This document shows, piece by piece, positions 18,153 to 27,598 of a stretch of 64,000 nt of DNA. The position numbers and the translations under genes are program-made. How positions within the stretch are numbered: the stretch's first letter is position 1; every line of letters begins with the position of its first letter. Where the stretch lies: NCBI RefSeq assembly GCF_000021965.1, contig NC_011832.1, positions 930,001-994,000 on the forward strand. Direction: 5' to 3'. Below the pieces are notes generated by a model. That model saw only the letters and a program-made list of their open reading frames with translations. It made no database searches and was not told the DNA's origin. This stretch comes from Methanosphaerula palustris E1-9c. Lineage in GTDB: Archaea > Halobacteriota > Methanomicrobia > Methanomicrobiales > Methanospirillaceae.

Positions 18153-21100
18153 ATGGTTTTGAAAGAGTTTAATATACTGTTTGCCGGCGAAAAAGTTAAA
18201 AATGAATTATTCTATTGTGATAAATATGAGAATAATTTGATAAAAAACAATTTGGGCATTCATGAACAATATACACATGTTTCTGATGATGGTGGAGTAG
18301 ATATAATTCCTAAATTATTGGATTATCTTAATCCCTCGACTTCAAATCCTGACAGAAAATATAACAGTTATTGCCTGGGGAGTACTGAACACTATATTTC
18401 TCGAGAAATAACAAAGAAATATAGTCAAAAATTTTCATGTAAAAATTTAAAACAACTTAATCACATTGTAGAATTTGAAGAATATCGTGGAGAGAAATTT
18501 CTAGGAATTGCAGCTAAGAAATCTGATAATGATACTTCAAATGAAGATAAACAAAAATTTGGGAATGGAGATGAAGGATTTAATCAATATAAAGACTTGA
18601 AAGATTTGAACTCTGAATCTGCTAGATATTTATTTATTGACGATCTTGGATATTCTTTTGCTTCGGATTCTAAAATTTTTAATTTATTAAATTCCCTCAA
18701 ATTTGACAACATAATTGTTTTTTGGAAATTATCCTATAATACCATATTAAAATTATCAAAAAGTGACGATGGGAAAATTGATGATGGGAAAATTGATGAT
18801 GGATATAAATCCTTATTAAATGGAAAAAATGTTGTAACCTTTTTAAATGCAAGAGATCTTCGTGCTTGCGGTGCAAATATTTCTTATAGATTATCTTGGG
18901 AGAAAACTACAGAAGAATTGTTTGATCAAATGAAAAATAACCCAGTCTTTGATTCAATAATGAATTATTCTAAGATAATAATAATCAGAATTGGATTAGA
19001 AGGGGCACTTGTCATTATAAAAAAGGGTGAAGAATTAGAGTCATATTTATTTTTTGATCCTTACTGTTTAGAGGATGAATTCATTGAAAAACATGTTGGT
19101 AATGTTCAGGGGATTTCTAGCGCATTTTGTGCTGGTTTTATAGATTCATTTATTGATGATATAAATGAATTAATTCATTTTTATGATGATGAAAATAATA
19201 ATAAAAATAAAAATAGAGAAATGGAGATTTTAAATAAATTCAAAAATGGAATCCGCGATGGTTTAGGATTTTCAAGGAGAATGTGGTTTTGGGGGTATGG
19301 AAGAGATGATAAACCCACTCGAATCGCTGATGAATTTGTATTATCAACAAAACCATGTGAATCTGGAGATTTTTGTTTAAGTAAAGAGGAGATGAATATA
19401 GTAAAACAAGATGTATCTTTTAAATTCTCCTCATTTAAAATTCCAGGGGATATTTTAGATGAACAAAAAGGTACATGGACAATTCTTGAAAAAAATAGAA
19501 GGGCAATATCTTCGCAAAAATCATTTGGAGAAATTGCATACAAAATCGTTGATATGGGTATTGAAAAATTCAGCGAGAACAATACTATAAACGAAGAATC
19601 ACTTTTTCCAATTTATGAAAAAGGAGGTTTAATTTCTGTCGATCGAAGTGAAATTGAAAGTTATCAAAGTATAAGAAATATTATATCTGAGTATGTAGAT
19701 TCAGAGAATATAAAAAATCCTCTTTCAATAACAGTTTTTGGTCCTCCGGGGTCAGGAAAGTCATTTTCAATTGAAAAAATAATTGAGAGTTTAGATAATG
19801 ATAAAATTGATTTTAAAACATTCAATTTATCACAGTTTACAAGAAATGAACAGTTAACAACTGTCTTTCATATAATTAGAGATGTTTGTCTTAAAAATAA
19901 AATACCTGTAATATTTTTCGATGAATTTGATTGTAAAGTGAATAATAATAATCTAGGTTGGTTAAGGTTTTTTTTAGCCCCAATGCAAGATGGATTATTT
20001 TTCGATGGAGAAAATTTTCATCCCATAGGAAGAAGTATTTTTGTTTTTGCAGGGGGAATCTACAAAAGTTATGAGGAATTTATTTCAGTTGTGCGAAAAT
20101 CAAAAAATAAAGATCTAAAATTGTCAGATTTCTTAAGTAGATTAAAAGGTCATATAAATATAATCGGTTGTAATAAAACCGGAGAAGATGAATATTTATA
20201 CAAAATTAGACGAGGGATATTACTTCGTTCTGTTATTAAAAAGGTTAGGCCAGATTTGATTATTAACGGTATCCTTTCAATTGATCAATGTGTTGAACGT
20301 GCATTTATTAGTTCATCCAATTATTATCATGGTGCTCGTTCAATTCAGGCAATTGTTGAAATGAGTAATTTAAACAGTTTAACGAAAATTGGTCCATCCG
20401 CTCTGCCTCTGGATGTACAACTTGAACATCATATAGATGCTGAAATATTCTTAAATTTAATACATCGAGAACTTCATCTAAACAAATTAATCAAGAAGGA
20501 AATTCCTAATTTAAATCTGAATGAAGTAGAAAAAATGTTTGTTGATAGACAACGTGGATATTTCAAACGTCCAAACTTAATAAATAAGTTAATAAAGTCA
20601 TCAGCCGAATTATGGAATTTAATAGTTGAAAATAAACCTAAAAGAACTCTATCTGCATTGACATTTCCAAATAGGTACTATTTAAAATGGAGTGATCTGG
20701 ACATATCTAGAAGAATTGTCATTTTTAAAGAAATATTAAAATTGTTAAATTATTTAATTCAAGATAAGCACTACAATAAGAAAAATAATTATCAAATTAA
20801 TCAAACAATAATATTAAATTCCATATCTCAATTTAAAACCAGAGAAAATTCCTTTATTTGCGATTTTTTTCTTTCGGGTTTGAAAGATAACATTCTTTCG
20901 CATAGAATGATTGATATAATATCTGACATGATGTATTCTGGAAAAGATGCTCATAGGATTAGATCCTTTGATACATATTTTTTAAATATTTCAAAGAATC
21001 TGTCAACAGAGGATCCATCAAGGGAGGAGCTGACATGGATTGCAGATATCCTTATTCAAAAGAATACTGATGATGCCCCTTCAGTTCTTTCTGAAATTGA

Positions 21101-21161
21101 CAAAATAAATGATATTATTAATCAACTTGATTTAAATGGATTTCAGGTATATAAATCCTAA
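18153..21161 (+). CDS. AT-rich AAA+ ATPase with degenerate sugar-kinase (PfkB/ribokinase)-like N-terminus
   Basis: 1002 residues. Residues 1 to about 345 have the layout of a ribokinase-like fold: opening strand ILFAGEKV, a central YLFIDDLGYSFASDS, a late IIIIRIGLEGALVIIKKGEE (the usual G-x-x-G-A strand pair), and GISSAFCAGFIDSF where active kinases have the anion-hole/catalytic D-T-x-G-A-G-D. That catalytic Asp is missing, so the domain may bind a ligand without catalysis. A linker (about 346-500) includes MWFWGYGRDDKPTR and VDRSEIESYQSIRNI. The AAA+ core has Walker A GPPGSGKS at 530-537, Walker B VIFFDEFD with D590-E591, and a sensor-1-like INIIGCNKT. The C-terminal 270 residues are helical. 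Base and codon use are extremely AT-rich against GC-rich neighbours, a sign of transfer. It stands alone between transposon remains. A conflict or defence role is inferred. Confidence 0.85.
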   Translation: MVLKEFNILFAGEKVKNELFYCDKYENNLIKNNLGIHEQYTHVSDDGGVDIIPKLLDYLNPSTSNPDRKYNSYCLGSTEHYISREITKKYSQKFSCKNLKQLNHIVEFEEYRGEKFLGIAAKKSDNDTSNEDKQKFGNGDEGFNQYKDLKDLNSESARYLFIDDLGYSFASDSKIFNLLNSLKFDNIIVFWKLSYNTILKLSKSDDGKIDDGKIDDGYKSLLNGKNVVTFLNARDLRACGANISYRLSWEKTTEELFDQMKNNPVFDSIMNYSKIIIIRIGLEGALVIIKKGEELESYLFFDPYCLEDEFIEKHVGNVQGISSAFCAGFIDSFIDDINELIHFYDDENNNKNKNREMEILNKFKNGIRDGLGFSRRMWFWGYGRDDKPTRIADEFVLSTKPCESGDFCLSKEEMNIVKQDVSFKFSSFKIPGDILDEQKGTWTILEKNRRAISSQKSFGEIAYKIVDMGIEKFSENNTINEESLFPIYEKGGLISVDRSEIESYQSIRNIISEYVDSENIKNPLSITVFGPPGSGKSFSIEKIIESLDNDKIDFKTFNLSQFTRNEQLTTVFHIIRDVCLKNKIPVIFFDEFDCKVNNNNLGWLRFFLAPMQDGLFFDGENFHPIGRSIFVFAGGIYKSYEEFISVVRKSKNKDLKLSDFLSRLKGHINIIGCNKTGEDEYLYKIRRGILLRSVIKKVRPDLIINGILSIDQCVERAFISSSNYYHGARSIQAIVEMSNLNSLTKIGPSALPLDVQLEHHIDAEIFLNLIHRELHLNKLIKKEIPNLNLNEVEKMFVDRQRGYFKRPNLINKLIKSSAELWNLIVENKPKRTLSALTFPNRYYLKWSDLDISRRIVIFKEILKLLNYLIQDKHYNKKNNYQINQTIILNSISQFKTRENSFICDFFLSGLKDNILSHRMIDIISDMMYSGKDAHRIRSFDTYFLNISKNLSTEDPSREELTWIADILIQKNTDDAPSVLSEIDKINDIINQLDLNGFQVYKS

Positions 21162-21270
21162 TCCATTTTGCTATGTTGTATCTGTCTTTCCGCAGTAATT
21201 TTTATCCCACTTCAACAATAGATGGTCAAACAGAAAGATCATTATATTTAGAATCAAAAATAACTCAAGA
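21162..21270. other. Intergenic tail of the AAA+ gene
   Basis: AT-rich, no recognisable gene; T-rich stretches could terminate the preceding transcript. Confidence 0.35.
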
Positions 21271-21399
21271 ATAGCCGCCGTTTCAACACCGATCTTCACC
21301 GCACGAGGATCTCTGGACCATCTTAGAATTGTTGCTAGGATCTATGAAAAATTGGGTATCGGTTCAATCATTGATCGGTGTGTTCCCAAGACTCAGTAG
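21271..21399 (+). pseudogene. IS1634-like transposase, N-terminal fragment
   Basis: A 43-codon open frame ends ARGSLDHLRIVARIYEKLGI followed by GSIIDRCVPK and a stop. The pattern LxIVxxIYExLGIxxIID matches the N-terminal (DUF4277) segment of IS1634-type transposases. Only this short part remains. Confidence 0.6.
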
Positions 21400-21431
21400 T
21401 TCGCTAATTTTGTAAGGCATCCAAATGTACT

Positions 21432-21509
21432 TTTGATCATAAATAATTCAACAAAATAGGAAAATATACCTTTGATCATAAATAATTCAACAAAATAGGA
21501 ATATATATA
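21432..21509. repeat. Tandem repeat, two units with a 39-bp period
   Basis: TTTGATCATAAATAATTCAA and the following CAAAATAGGAA occur at 21432-21462 and again, identical, at 21471-21501. The pair lies directly upstream of the ISH3-like transposase and is AT-rich. Confidence 0.85.
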
Positions 21510-21531
21510 TACACTTTTCTGGCTGCCCTTT

Positions 21532-22691
21532 ATGGTCTCACAAACCGGGAGTAGACCCTGTACTGATGTTTCTTACATTCATCCGAAAGAATGTTGCGAT
21601 CTGGCTGTAGCGGCTCTGAACCGTCAGGTGAATATTCTGATTCAGGGATCCCTGACCCAAACTACTATCTTTCGTACACTCGTTGGGATAGCCATGGAGC
21701 GACAGTCAATCCATTCGATCAGTTCGCTTCTGGAGAAGAGTCCGTGTGAAACCTCACTTCGGTATCATCTTTCCAAACTCCACATGGATGACCTCGAAGT
21801 CACAAATTCGGCGATTCTAACTCATTCGATCTCCTCGGTCCTTATGCCTGGAAAGGCATACACGTTCGCCATTGATTACACCAATGATCCATATTATGGG
21901 ACGGTTTCACCCGAGAATGAGGGATACGTCATCCGAAGTCGGCTCAAGAAATCAACGAACGAGTTCTATTCCTACGTTACGGTCTATGCAATCACCCAGG
22001 ACCGCCAGGTTACCCTGGCGGTCTACCCTGTGACACGGGGTACATCCAAGGTCGCATATATCGCCCGCTGTCTGGATGCAATCACGACAGCGGGTCTGAA
22101 AATTCGGGCACTCTGTCTGGATCGGGAATTCTACGCACGAAAGGTAATCGACTTCCTGACAACCGTTCAGATCCCATTCATCATCCCAGTCCGAAAACAC
22201 AGTCGAGCGATGAAACAACTCCTGAACGGAACAAAATCACGGTTTGAAGAGTATATTATGCGTGGAAAACCCTCGCTTCATCTGAACATTGCGATAAACG
22301 TGAAGTATGCAAACGGAAAATGAGGGAAACATGGGGTCGAGAACCTTGGGTATGTGGTACATGGCATATCCTGGGATCCCCAGCGGATATTCATAAAACC
22401 TACTGATCCAGGTTTGTGATCGAGTCGTCGTACCGGAAGCGTAATCAGGTCAAACCCAGGACATCAACCCGCAATCCGGTGATCCGATATCTCTTCGCTA
22501 TCATCTCGTTTCTGCTCAAGAATCTCTGGATAGCGGTGCTTTGGACACGATTCTCACCCGTGAAACAAGGTCCTGGAACCATTGAGATAGGCGCGTTCAG
22601 ATTTGATCAGTTCAAGTTGTTTGTCTGGGAGGCCGTACGATTAATCTTAAAGGTCGTGATAAAAATTCCTGCCCTCAGAAACCCAGTATAA
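21532..22691 (+). pseudogene. ISH3-type (IS4-group) DDE transposase, broken
   Basis: The first frame (21532-22323, 263 codons) has the first Asp region FAIDYTNDPYYG and the second ALCLDREFYARKVIDFL. It ends in a TGA after KYANGK. The frame continues beyond it with GKHGVENLGYVVHGISWDP and then shifts near 22414, where FVIESSYRKRNQVKPRTSTR (Glu region) and NPVIRYLFAIISFLL complete the family pattern. One nonsense codon and one frameshift, with most of the length otherwise conserved, suggest recent inactivation. Confidence 0.85.
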
Positions 22692-22768
22692 CTGAAGGAG
22701 ACTTGGAACGCTGATGAATGAAAAAGACACGGAGCAAAATTAGCTAAGTACTGAACAACCAGTTTTAT

Positions 22769-22852
22769 GGTTTGCCCGCAAGGGAAAATCCACAAAACAC
22801 GCAAGTGTCTATACACTTGCCCTGCTTGCGGATTTTTCTTCGGGCAAAACCG
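22769..22852. repeat. Long imperfect hairpin (40-bp arms, CTAT loop)
   Basis: Inner arms GCAAGTGT and ACACTTGC flank CTAT (22809-22812). The outer parts GGTTTGCCCG / CGGGCAAAACC and AAAATCC / GGATTTTT also pair. It lies between the dead ISH3-like transposase and the bacterial-type GntR gene, close to the inferred left edge of the transferred block. A strong terminator or an element end are both possible. Confidence 0.75.
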
Positions 22853-22927
22853 TAGCGATTAATACTGACTTCGAGCGTTGGATAAAAATTTTGAGTTAAC
22901 TCGACAAAGTCAAAATATATATGGTAG

Positions 22928-22967
22928 TATAATCATATTATCCAATCATCCTATGTTTAGAAAGGAG
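22928..22967 (+). promoter_or_regulatory. Bacterial-style -10 element, operator-like palindrome and ribosome binding site of the GntR gene
   Basis: TATAAT at 22928-22933 overlaps an inverted repeat ATAAT-CAT-ATTAT (22929-22941), a plausible autoregulatory operator. A clear -35 hexamer at 17-18 bp is not visible. AAAGGAG at 22961-22967 is a strong bacterial-type ribosome binding site 10 nt before ATG 22978. Confidence 0.5.
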
Positions 22968-22977
22968 TAATTGATAG

Positions 22978-23670
22978 ATGGCGATTCAAAAAGCAAGCCG
23001 TTCCACCCTTGTCGGACAAGTGGCGGAGCAGATGGAACAGATGATTGAAAGCGGCCAGTGGCAAGTCGGAAAAAAGATTCCCGCTGAGCCGGAATTGATG
23101 GGCCAGTTTGAGGTCAGCAGAAACACGCTGCGAGAGGCAATCCAGTCTTTAGTCCATGCCGGACTGCTAGAAACTCGGCAGGGTATCGGCACTACCGTAA
23201 AGTCAGACAGTGACTTAGGCGTTGTGCTGGAACGGAAAATTAAAAAGAGCGATCTTTTGGAAACTTTAGAAGTCCGTTTGGGATTTGAGCGTGAGGCAGC
23301 CCAGCTTGCCGCTGAACGAAGGACTGCGGAGGATCTGGAACAGATTCAGTGTTGCCTTGATCAGTGTAAGCAAGCGTCTGAAAACAACGATTTATTCCAA
23401 TTCGTTAAGATGGATATTGCTTTTCATAAATCCGTTGTGAAAGCTACGCATAATGGAATGTTCATTGAGCTTTATGAACATATCACCGATGCTTTACAAA
23501 ATTCCATCAACGAAATTATGCGCATTAAAAATACGGTCCATGTTGAAAATGAAATTCATATCGATCTTTTTCAAGCTATCCATTCGGGAGATCAACAATT
23601 GGCTTTGGATTGTGTCAATAAATATTTGAACGATGCAAAGGAGTCGCTAAGCCTTATGCTGAACGAGTAA
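22978..23670 (+). CDS. GntR-family (FadR-type) transcriptional regulator
   Basis: 230 residues. A winged helix-turn-helix occupies about residues 5-75 (GKKIPAEPELMGQFEVSRNT, LREAIQSLVHAGLLETRQGI), followed by an all-helical FCD effector domain (about 85-225) with metal/ligand His candidates in FVKMDIAFHKSVVKATHN and IHIDLFQAIHSGD. It probably represses itself and the adjoining transporter in the absence of a small organic ligand. It lies 18 bp upstream of the MFS gene. Codon use, promoter style and ribosome binding site look Firmicutes-like rather than archaeal, so lateral transfer is likely. Confidence 0.9.
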   Translation: MAIQKASRSTLVGQVAEQMEQMIESGQWQVGKKIPAEPELMGQFEVSRNTLREAIQSLVHAGLLETRQGIGTTVKSDSDLGVVLERKIKKSDLLETLEVRLGFEREAAQLAAERRTAEDLEQIQCCLDQCKQASENNDLFQFVKMDIAFHKSVVKATHNGMFIELYEHITDALQNSINEIMRIKNTVHVENEIHIDLFQAIHSGDQQLALDCVNKYLNDAKESLSLMLNE

Positions 23671-23697
23671 ATTTTTCGCGTTGACAAGGTGATATAC

Positions 23698-25038
23698 TTG
23701 AAGCAACTCAACAACAATCACGAAAAGAACGTTTCTTTAAAGCCATCAAAATCTACATCACTAATGCTGATTATCGGAATTGTATTTATTGCGGCGAATT
23801 TACGGGCACCTTTAACATCGGTTGGTTCCTTAGTTGATCTGATTCGTGGCAGCTTGCATATTTCAAACACATTAGCGGGTATGATCACAACCCTTCCGTT
23901 ATTTGCTTTTGCCGTATTTTCACCTTTCGCGCCAAAGTTAGCGCGTCGGTTCGGAACGAAATTGGTGCTGCTTTGGTCGCTGATCTTCCTGATGTTCGGA
24001 ATTATATTACGCTCATTATCTGGAGTATTTGGACTCTTTCTCGGAACAGCGATTCTAGGGTTGTCTATCTCTGTCGGCAATGTACTGATACCCAGTTTGA
24101 TCAAGGGGGAATTCCCCGAACGGGTTGGGGTAATGACGGGCATTTATTCTGTTTCCATGAATGTATTTGCAGCGTTGGCATCGGGTATCAGTATCCCTAT
24201 TGCAGGAATGGGATTGGGATGGGCCGGAGCTTTAAGCATTTGGGCTGCACTTACTTTCCTATCCATTATCCTTTGGATACCTCAAATTAAACGCAGAAAA
24301 CACGAAATGACCATCATCGAGGAAACGGCCGATATTGAGATCGAAACGGATAAAGAAGACATCCAAGAGGAAATCGAAAAAATAGAAGTTGTTAAGGGAG
24401 AAGTAGTTGAAAAGGTAAATTTGTGGAAATCGCCTTTGGCGTGGCAGGTAACGATATATATGGGCTTACAGTCCTTAGTGTTTTATTGTATGGTTGCATG
24501 GCTGCCGGATATTTTAATTCATCAGGGCATGGATTCGGGTAAAGCGGGATGGATGCTTTCTCTCATGCAACTGGCGTTGATCCCTATTACGTTTGTGGGT
24601 TCTGTCCTTGCGGGACGTAAGGCCAATCAGCGTTCCCTGGTTATCATTGGTTCTCTCTGCGTCTTGGTAGGATTTTTCGGGCTGCTGTTCGGGGGATCGG
24701 GATTTGCATTCCTATGGATTATTATATTGGGCATCGGCGGCGGATTTACTTTCAGCCTTTCCATGATGTTTTTCAGCCTCCGTACGAGAAATGCGGATGA
24801 AGCGGCGAGGTTGTCCGGTATGGCACAATCTATAGGTTACCTACTTGCCGCTTTTGGTCCTATGCTTTTAGGGTTTCTGTATGATTCGACAAACAATTGG
24901 ACACTGCCGCTTATAATGCTGATCGGGGTTGCCGTTGTATGTTTGTTTAGTGGACTGGGCGCATCGCGCGATCTGTACGTCGGTTTATCGCAGGACAGCA
25001 AGACAACCAGAAAATATATTGTTTCTAATTCTGACTAA
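23698..25038 (+). CDS. MFS transporter, CynX/NimT-type
   Basis: About 446 residues. TTG 23698 is favoured because AAGGTGAT lies 4 nt upstream; GTG 23689 is the alternative. Twelve hydrophobic segments are visible, with the opening ANLRAPLTSVGSLVDLI typical of the CynX/NimT (cyanate, nitroimidazole) branch and a first-half signature PLFAFAVFSPFAPKLARRFG. The central cytoplasmic loop (about residues 200-250) is unusually long and acidic/lysine-rich (EIETDKEDIQEEIEKIEVV). It should export or import a small anionic or aromatic compound; the substrate is not predictable. It forms a unit with the GntR regulator and shares its bacterial character. Confidence 0.88.
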   Translation: MKQLNNNHEKNVSLKPSKSTSLMLIIGIVFIAANLRAPLTSVGSLVDLIRGSLHISNTLAGMITTLPLFAFAVFSPFAPKLARRFGTKLVLLWSLIFLMFGIILRSLSGVFGLFLGTAILGLSISVGNVLIPSLIKGEFPERVGVMTGIYSVSMNVFAALASGISIPIAGMGLGWAGALSIWAALTFLSIILWIPQIKRRKHEMTIIEETADIEIETDKEDIQEEIEKIEVVKGEVVEKVNLWKSPLAWQVTIYMGLQSLVFYCMVAWLPDILIHQGMDSGKAGWMLSLMQLALIPITFVGSVLAGRKANQRSLVIIGSLCVLVGFFGLLFGGSGFAFLWIIILGIGGGFTFSLSMMFFSLRTRNADEAARLSGMAQSIGYLLAAFGPMLLGFLYDSTNNWTLPLIMLIGVAVVCLFSGLGASRDLYVGLSQDSKTTRKYIVSNSD

Positions 25039-25344
25039 CCAAGTAAATCACTTCACAAGGATTCGGGGGCAAGAGTGTGGAATCAGCAAAACAATTTATC
25101 AGCACGGCGGTCATGAATAAAGCCTACAAGTATAAGAGTACACATAGGAAAATTGTCCGAATTAGGTGTCACCAGATATCAGAGGAAATACTGATTTCTA
25201 CTGCACGTGTCTCCTCCCGTAACACGCGCTTGGGATGTGGATCCGGGAACCCGGGACGGAGGGCCGGCCGTTCTGCTGATCGAAGAAAAAGAAAGATTAC
25301 TGTTCTGGACGATCGGAGGATCCGCCTTCCCGTGACTGTTTCCC
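25039..25344. other. Intergenic, probable right edge of the bacterial block
   Basis: A frame from GTG 25077 begins MESAKQFISTAVMNKAYKYK and then becomes unprotein-like near 25140. It may be the truncated start of a third transferred gene. From about 25220 the DNA is GC-rich like the host and contains GGGCCGGCCG, reminiscent of the palindromic repeat arms but not a full copy. Confidence 0.4.
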
Positions 25345-26329
25345 CTACTTCGGATCCCGCTTCTTCAGAGCCTTCTCAAGGGCCCATCGCCCCCGTCCGA
25401 ACTCCTCCCCCAGTTCGGCCAGCGTCTCTGTTCTGGTCTTCCCCTCATCCCGGAGGGCAGCGAACCGCCGGGCGAGCCGGGCAGACTCCTCCTCGGTCCA
25501 CGGTCGACCGCGGTTCTTCGTCTCCCTGATGGTGGGTGTCCTGAGCGTGGGGATCAGATAGCCCGGGGAGATCCGCTCCAGCTCCCTGATCTCGGTATCG
25601 TACATCTGTCTGGAGATCTCGAACCCGACCGCCCGGCGGGTTCAGACCGATGGCCACCTTCGCCGTCGAGAAACCCCCGAGGAAGAAGTCCGCCACCAGG
25701 TCGCCTTCATTGCTGCTGTACTGGATCATCTTTGCGAGCAGTTTGAACGGGAGCTCGTTCTTATTCTTGACCTGGCTGGGCTTGTACTCCCGGTTGATGA
25801 CCCAGACATCCTCCCGGTCGGCATTATTGCAGGACCGGCCGTCCCCGGTCTTCTCCACGAGCCCGAACCGTGATTCGAGATTGAACGTCCGCCGGCCGCC
25901 CGGTTTCTCATAGAAGAGGATGTGGTAGTGGGACGAGACGAACTTCTGCCGGGTGAAGACCCCAAAGGAGTACTTCCAGATGATGTGGTTGACCTCGGTG
26001 AGACTGGTCCCCCGGAGGGCGTTGAGGATGTCGACCAGGTTGGTATACCCTGAAACGATGTAGATCGAACCCCCCGGCCGGAGCACCCGCTCGGCCTCTC
26101 TGATCCAGTTCACGCTGAAATCGGCGTACTCGCTCTGGGGAATCTCAATATACCCGTCGACCACGAACGCCTCGTTCCGGTTGTAATGCCGGTGGAGTTT
26201 GTCCCCGTTGATCCCGTAGGGGGGATCGGTGATGATCAGGTCCACAGAATTATCGGGGATGGCGGCAGCCGCCCCGCTGATACAGTCGCCATGATAGAAT
26301 GTGCTGTTGTGGAGGGTCACCGGTGCCAT
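25345..26329 (-). pseudogene. DNA methyltransferase (N6/N4 adenine/cytosine type), single-base frameshift
   Basis: From ATG 26329 (MAPVTLHNSTFYHGDCISG) the protein has the catalytic DPPYGINGDK, a target/cofactor region VLRPGGSIYIVSGYTN and the cofactor motif ADFFLGGFSTAKVAIGLN, in the order of N6_N4_Mtase (PF01555) enzymes. After GLN the frame is lost: an extra C in the run at 25638-25640 turns the expected RRAVGFEISRQMYDTE into PPGGRVRDLQTD. The correct frame resumes as MYDTEIRELERISPGYLIP and ends in a basic helical tail (WTEEESARLARRFAALRDEG) that may bind DNA. Without the extra base the protein would be about 327 residues. No cognate nuclease adjoins it, so it would be an orphan methylase. 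A deleted copy lies at 2122-2325. Confidence 0.85.
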
Positions 26330-26663
26330 GGTTTGTGAGGGATTGGTACTGCATAGTTGGGGATGATGGTATTTTAGTGATGAGTATTGGGGGGAACGTG
26401 AGGTGAAGGAATAGAATTTTCGGAAAGAGTACGGGAGCAATGAATGGTTCTTCCGAAGAACCGCCGGCCCGCCGTCATCTCGCCAGGCGAACGGAAGGCG
26501 GTCGACTGTGAGTGGAGGCGGGGAACCGACCCGCATCGGTCCGTGCCGTGTCGATCGATAGCCGGCTGGAAGAACGGGATACCGCGACAACGGGGATGGT
26601 GAATTCCCGACAGCCTTCAACTCTTCGACAGAATATATCCGTTCGGCAGCCATACCATCACCT
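26330..26663. other. Intergenic, no gene recognised
   Basis: The methylase frame stays open upstream to 27025, but the residues (poly-Pro/Ser/Arg) do not look like protein. A short GC-rich inverted stretch (CGCCGGCCCGCCG) lies near 26462. Confidence 0.4.
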
Positions 26664-26861
26664 ATGACCGAACAGGAACTGATCGAAAACCACGAACACC
26701 CGGGACCATTACAAACATGCAGGGTATGTTCCTCTGAGTACTGTCCCGAATGCGACCGCTCCTTCTTTGGTATCTGCGAGAGGTGCGGGTACAAAATCCT
26801 GATAGTACTGGTCTGTGTTATGGTTGTCCTCTCGTATGTGGCGTGGTCCTTTCTGTACTGA
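26664..26861 (+). CDS. Small zinc-ribbon membrane protein
   Basis: 65 residues: an acidic N-terminus, a Cys-rich segment with CRVC, CPEC and CERC pairs (residues 20-43) that can form a treble-clef or zinc-ribbon site, then one membrane helix at about 45-63 (ILIVLVCVMVVLSYVAWSFL). I recognise this layout from small methanogen proteins but no function. Monocistronic by position. Confidence 0.6.
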   Translation: MTEQELIENHEHPGPLQTCRVCSSEYCPECDRSFFGICERCGYKILIVLVCVMVVLSYVAWSFLY

Positions 26862-27598
26862 TGGTCCTCCTGCCACTGACTGCTGGAGAGGCCCGGGGTG
26901 GCAACGGATATGAAAACAAAATTTTTTCCAGCAGAAACCTGATGCCACCAGAGAGAAAGGGCAGACTGGCTCATCGGGATCCGGTTCTCATCGGCACTTT
27001 TCAGAGGAACCCTCGATGCCGGCACCCCATACGACCGCCCGGTTCATTTTCTTGACCGACTGGTCCAGGGAATGGACCGATGAAGAGAGGAGTATGCCCG
27101 ATCATATCCCGGGAATATATATGGCACCGCCGGCAACAGGTTGATGTGGTAACCTGCACAGGAGGTCTCTCAACGAGAACCACCGCACCTCCGGCAGTTC
27201 ATTACCACAGCTCACTCCGAGTTTCGTCCGCAGGATACGGGGAGAAGTTCAGGATAATTCTCCCACAACGAGCATCCTGTCGACGACCCGAGAGCGTATC
27301 AGAACGGAAAGCAGGGACATTCATCGCCAGTCTGATCGCAGGGACGCCCTCATACCAGCGTCATCGTGAAGATCCGGCGGATCAAGCACAGTCTGCAGAT
27401 CCAGAACCAGATCAGCAGTACCACTGGAGAACCAGCCACAATATCTTAATCGAGAGCATCTGAATCAATTTCATACGAAGAGATTTCATCCTATTCGACA
27501 CCTTTTCTGGGTCGGACAGGTCCGGTCTGGACCTGCCCGTCTCATCTTCCTCCATCCCGGAGAAAGGACTATAACTATTCGACACGGTCATCATCACT
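26862..27598. other. Long intergenic region, no gene recognised
   Basis: About 740 bp. Short open frames on both strands have no protein-like features. The right end holds the promoter of the DUF4349 lipoprotein. Confidence 0.5.
27569..27577 (+). promoter_or_regulatory. TATA-like box of the DUF4349 lipoprotein gene
   Basis: ACTATAACT lies 22-30 nt before ATG 27599, and no ribosome binding site is visible between them, as expected for a leaderless transcript. Confidence 0.45.

Noticed and set aside
26330-27025. Upstream extension of the methyltransferase frame to ATG 27025
   Set aside because: The added residues are low-complexity Pro/Ser/Arg without conserved features, and ATG 26329 starts exactly at the family N-terminus.
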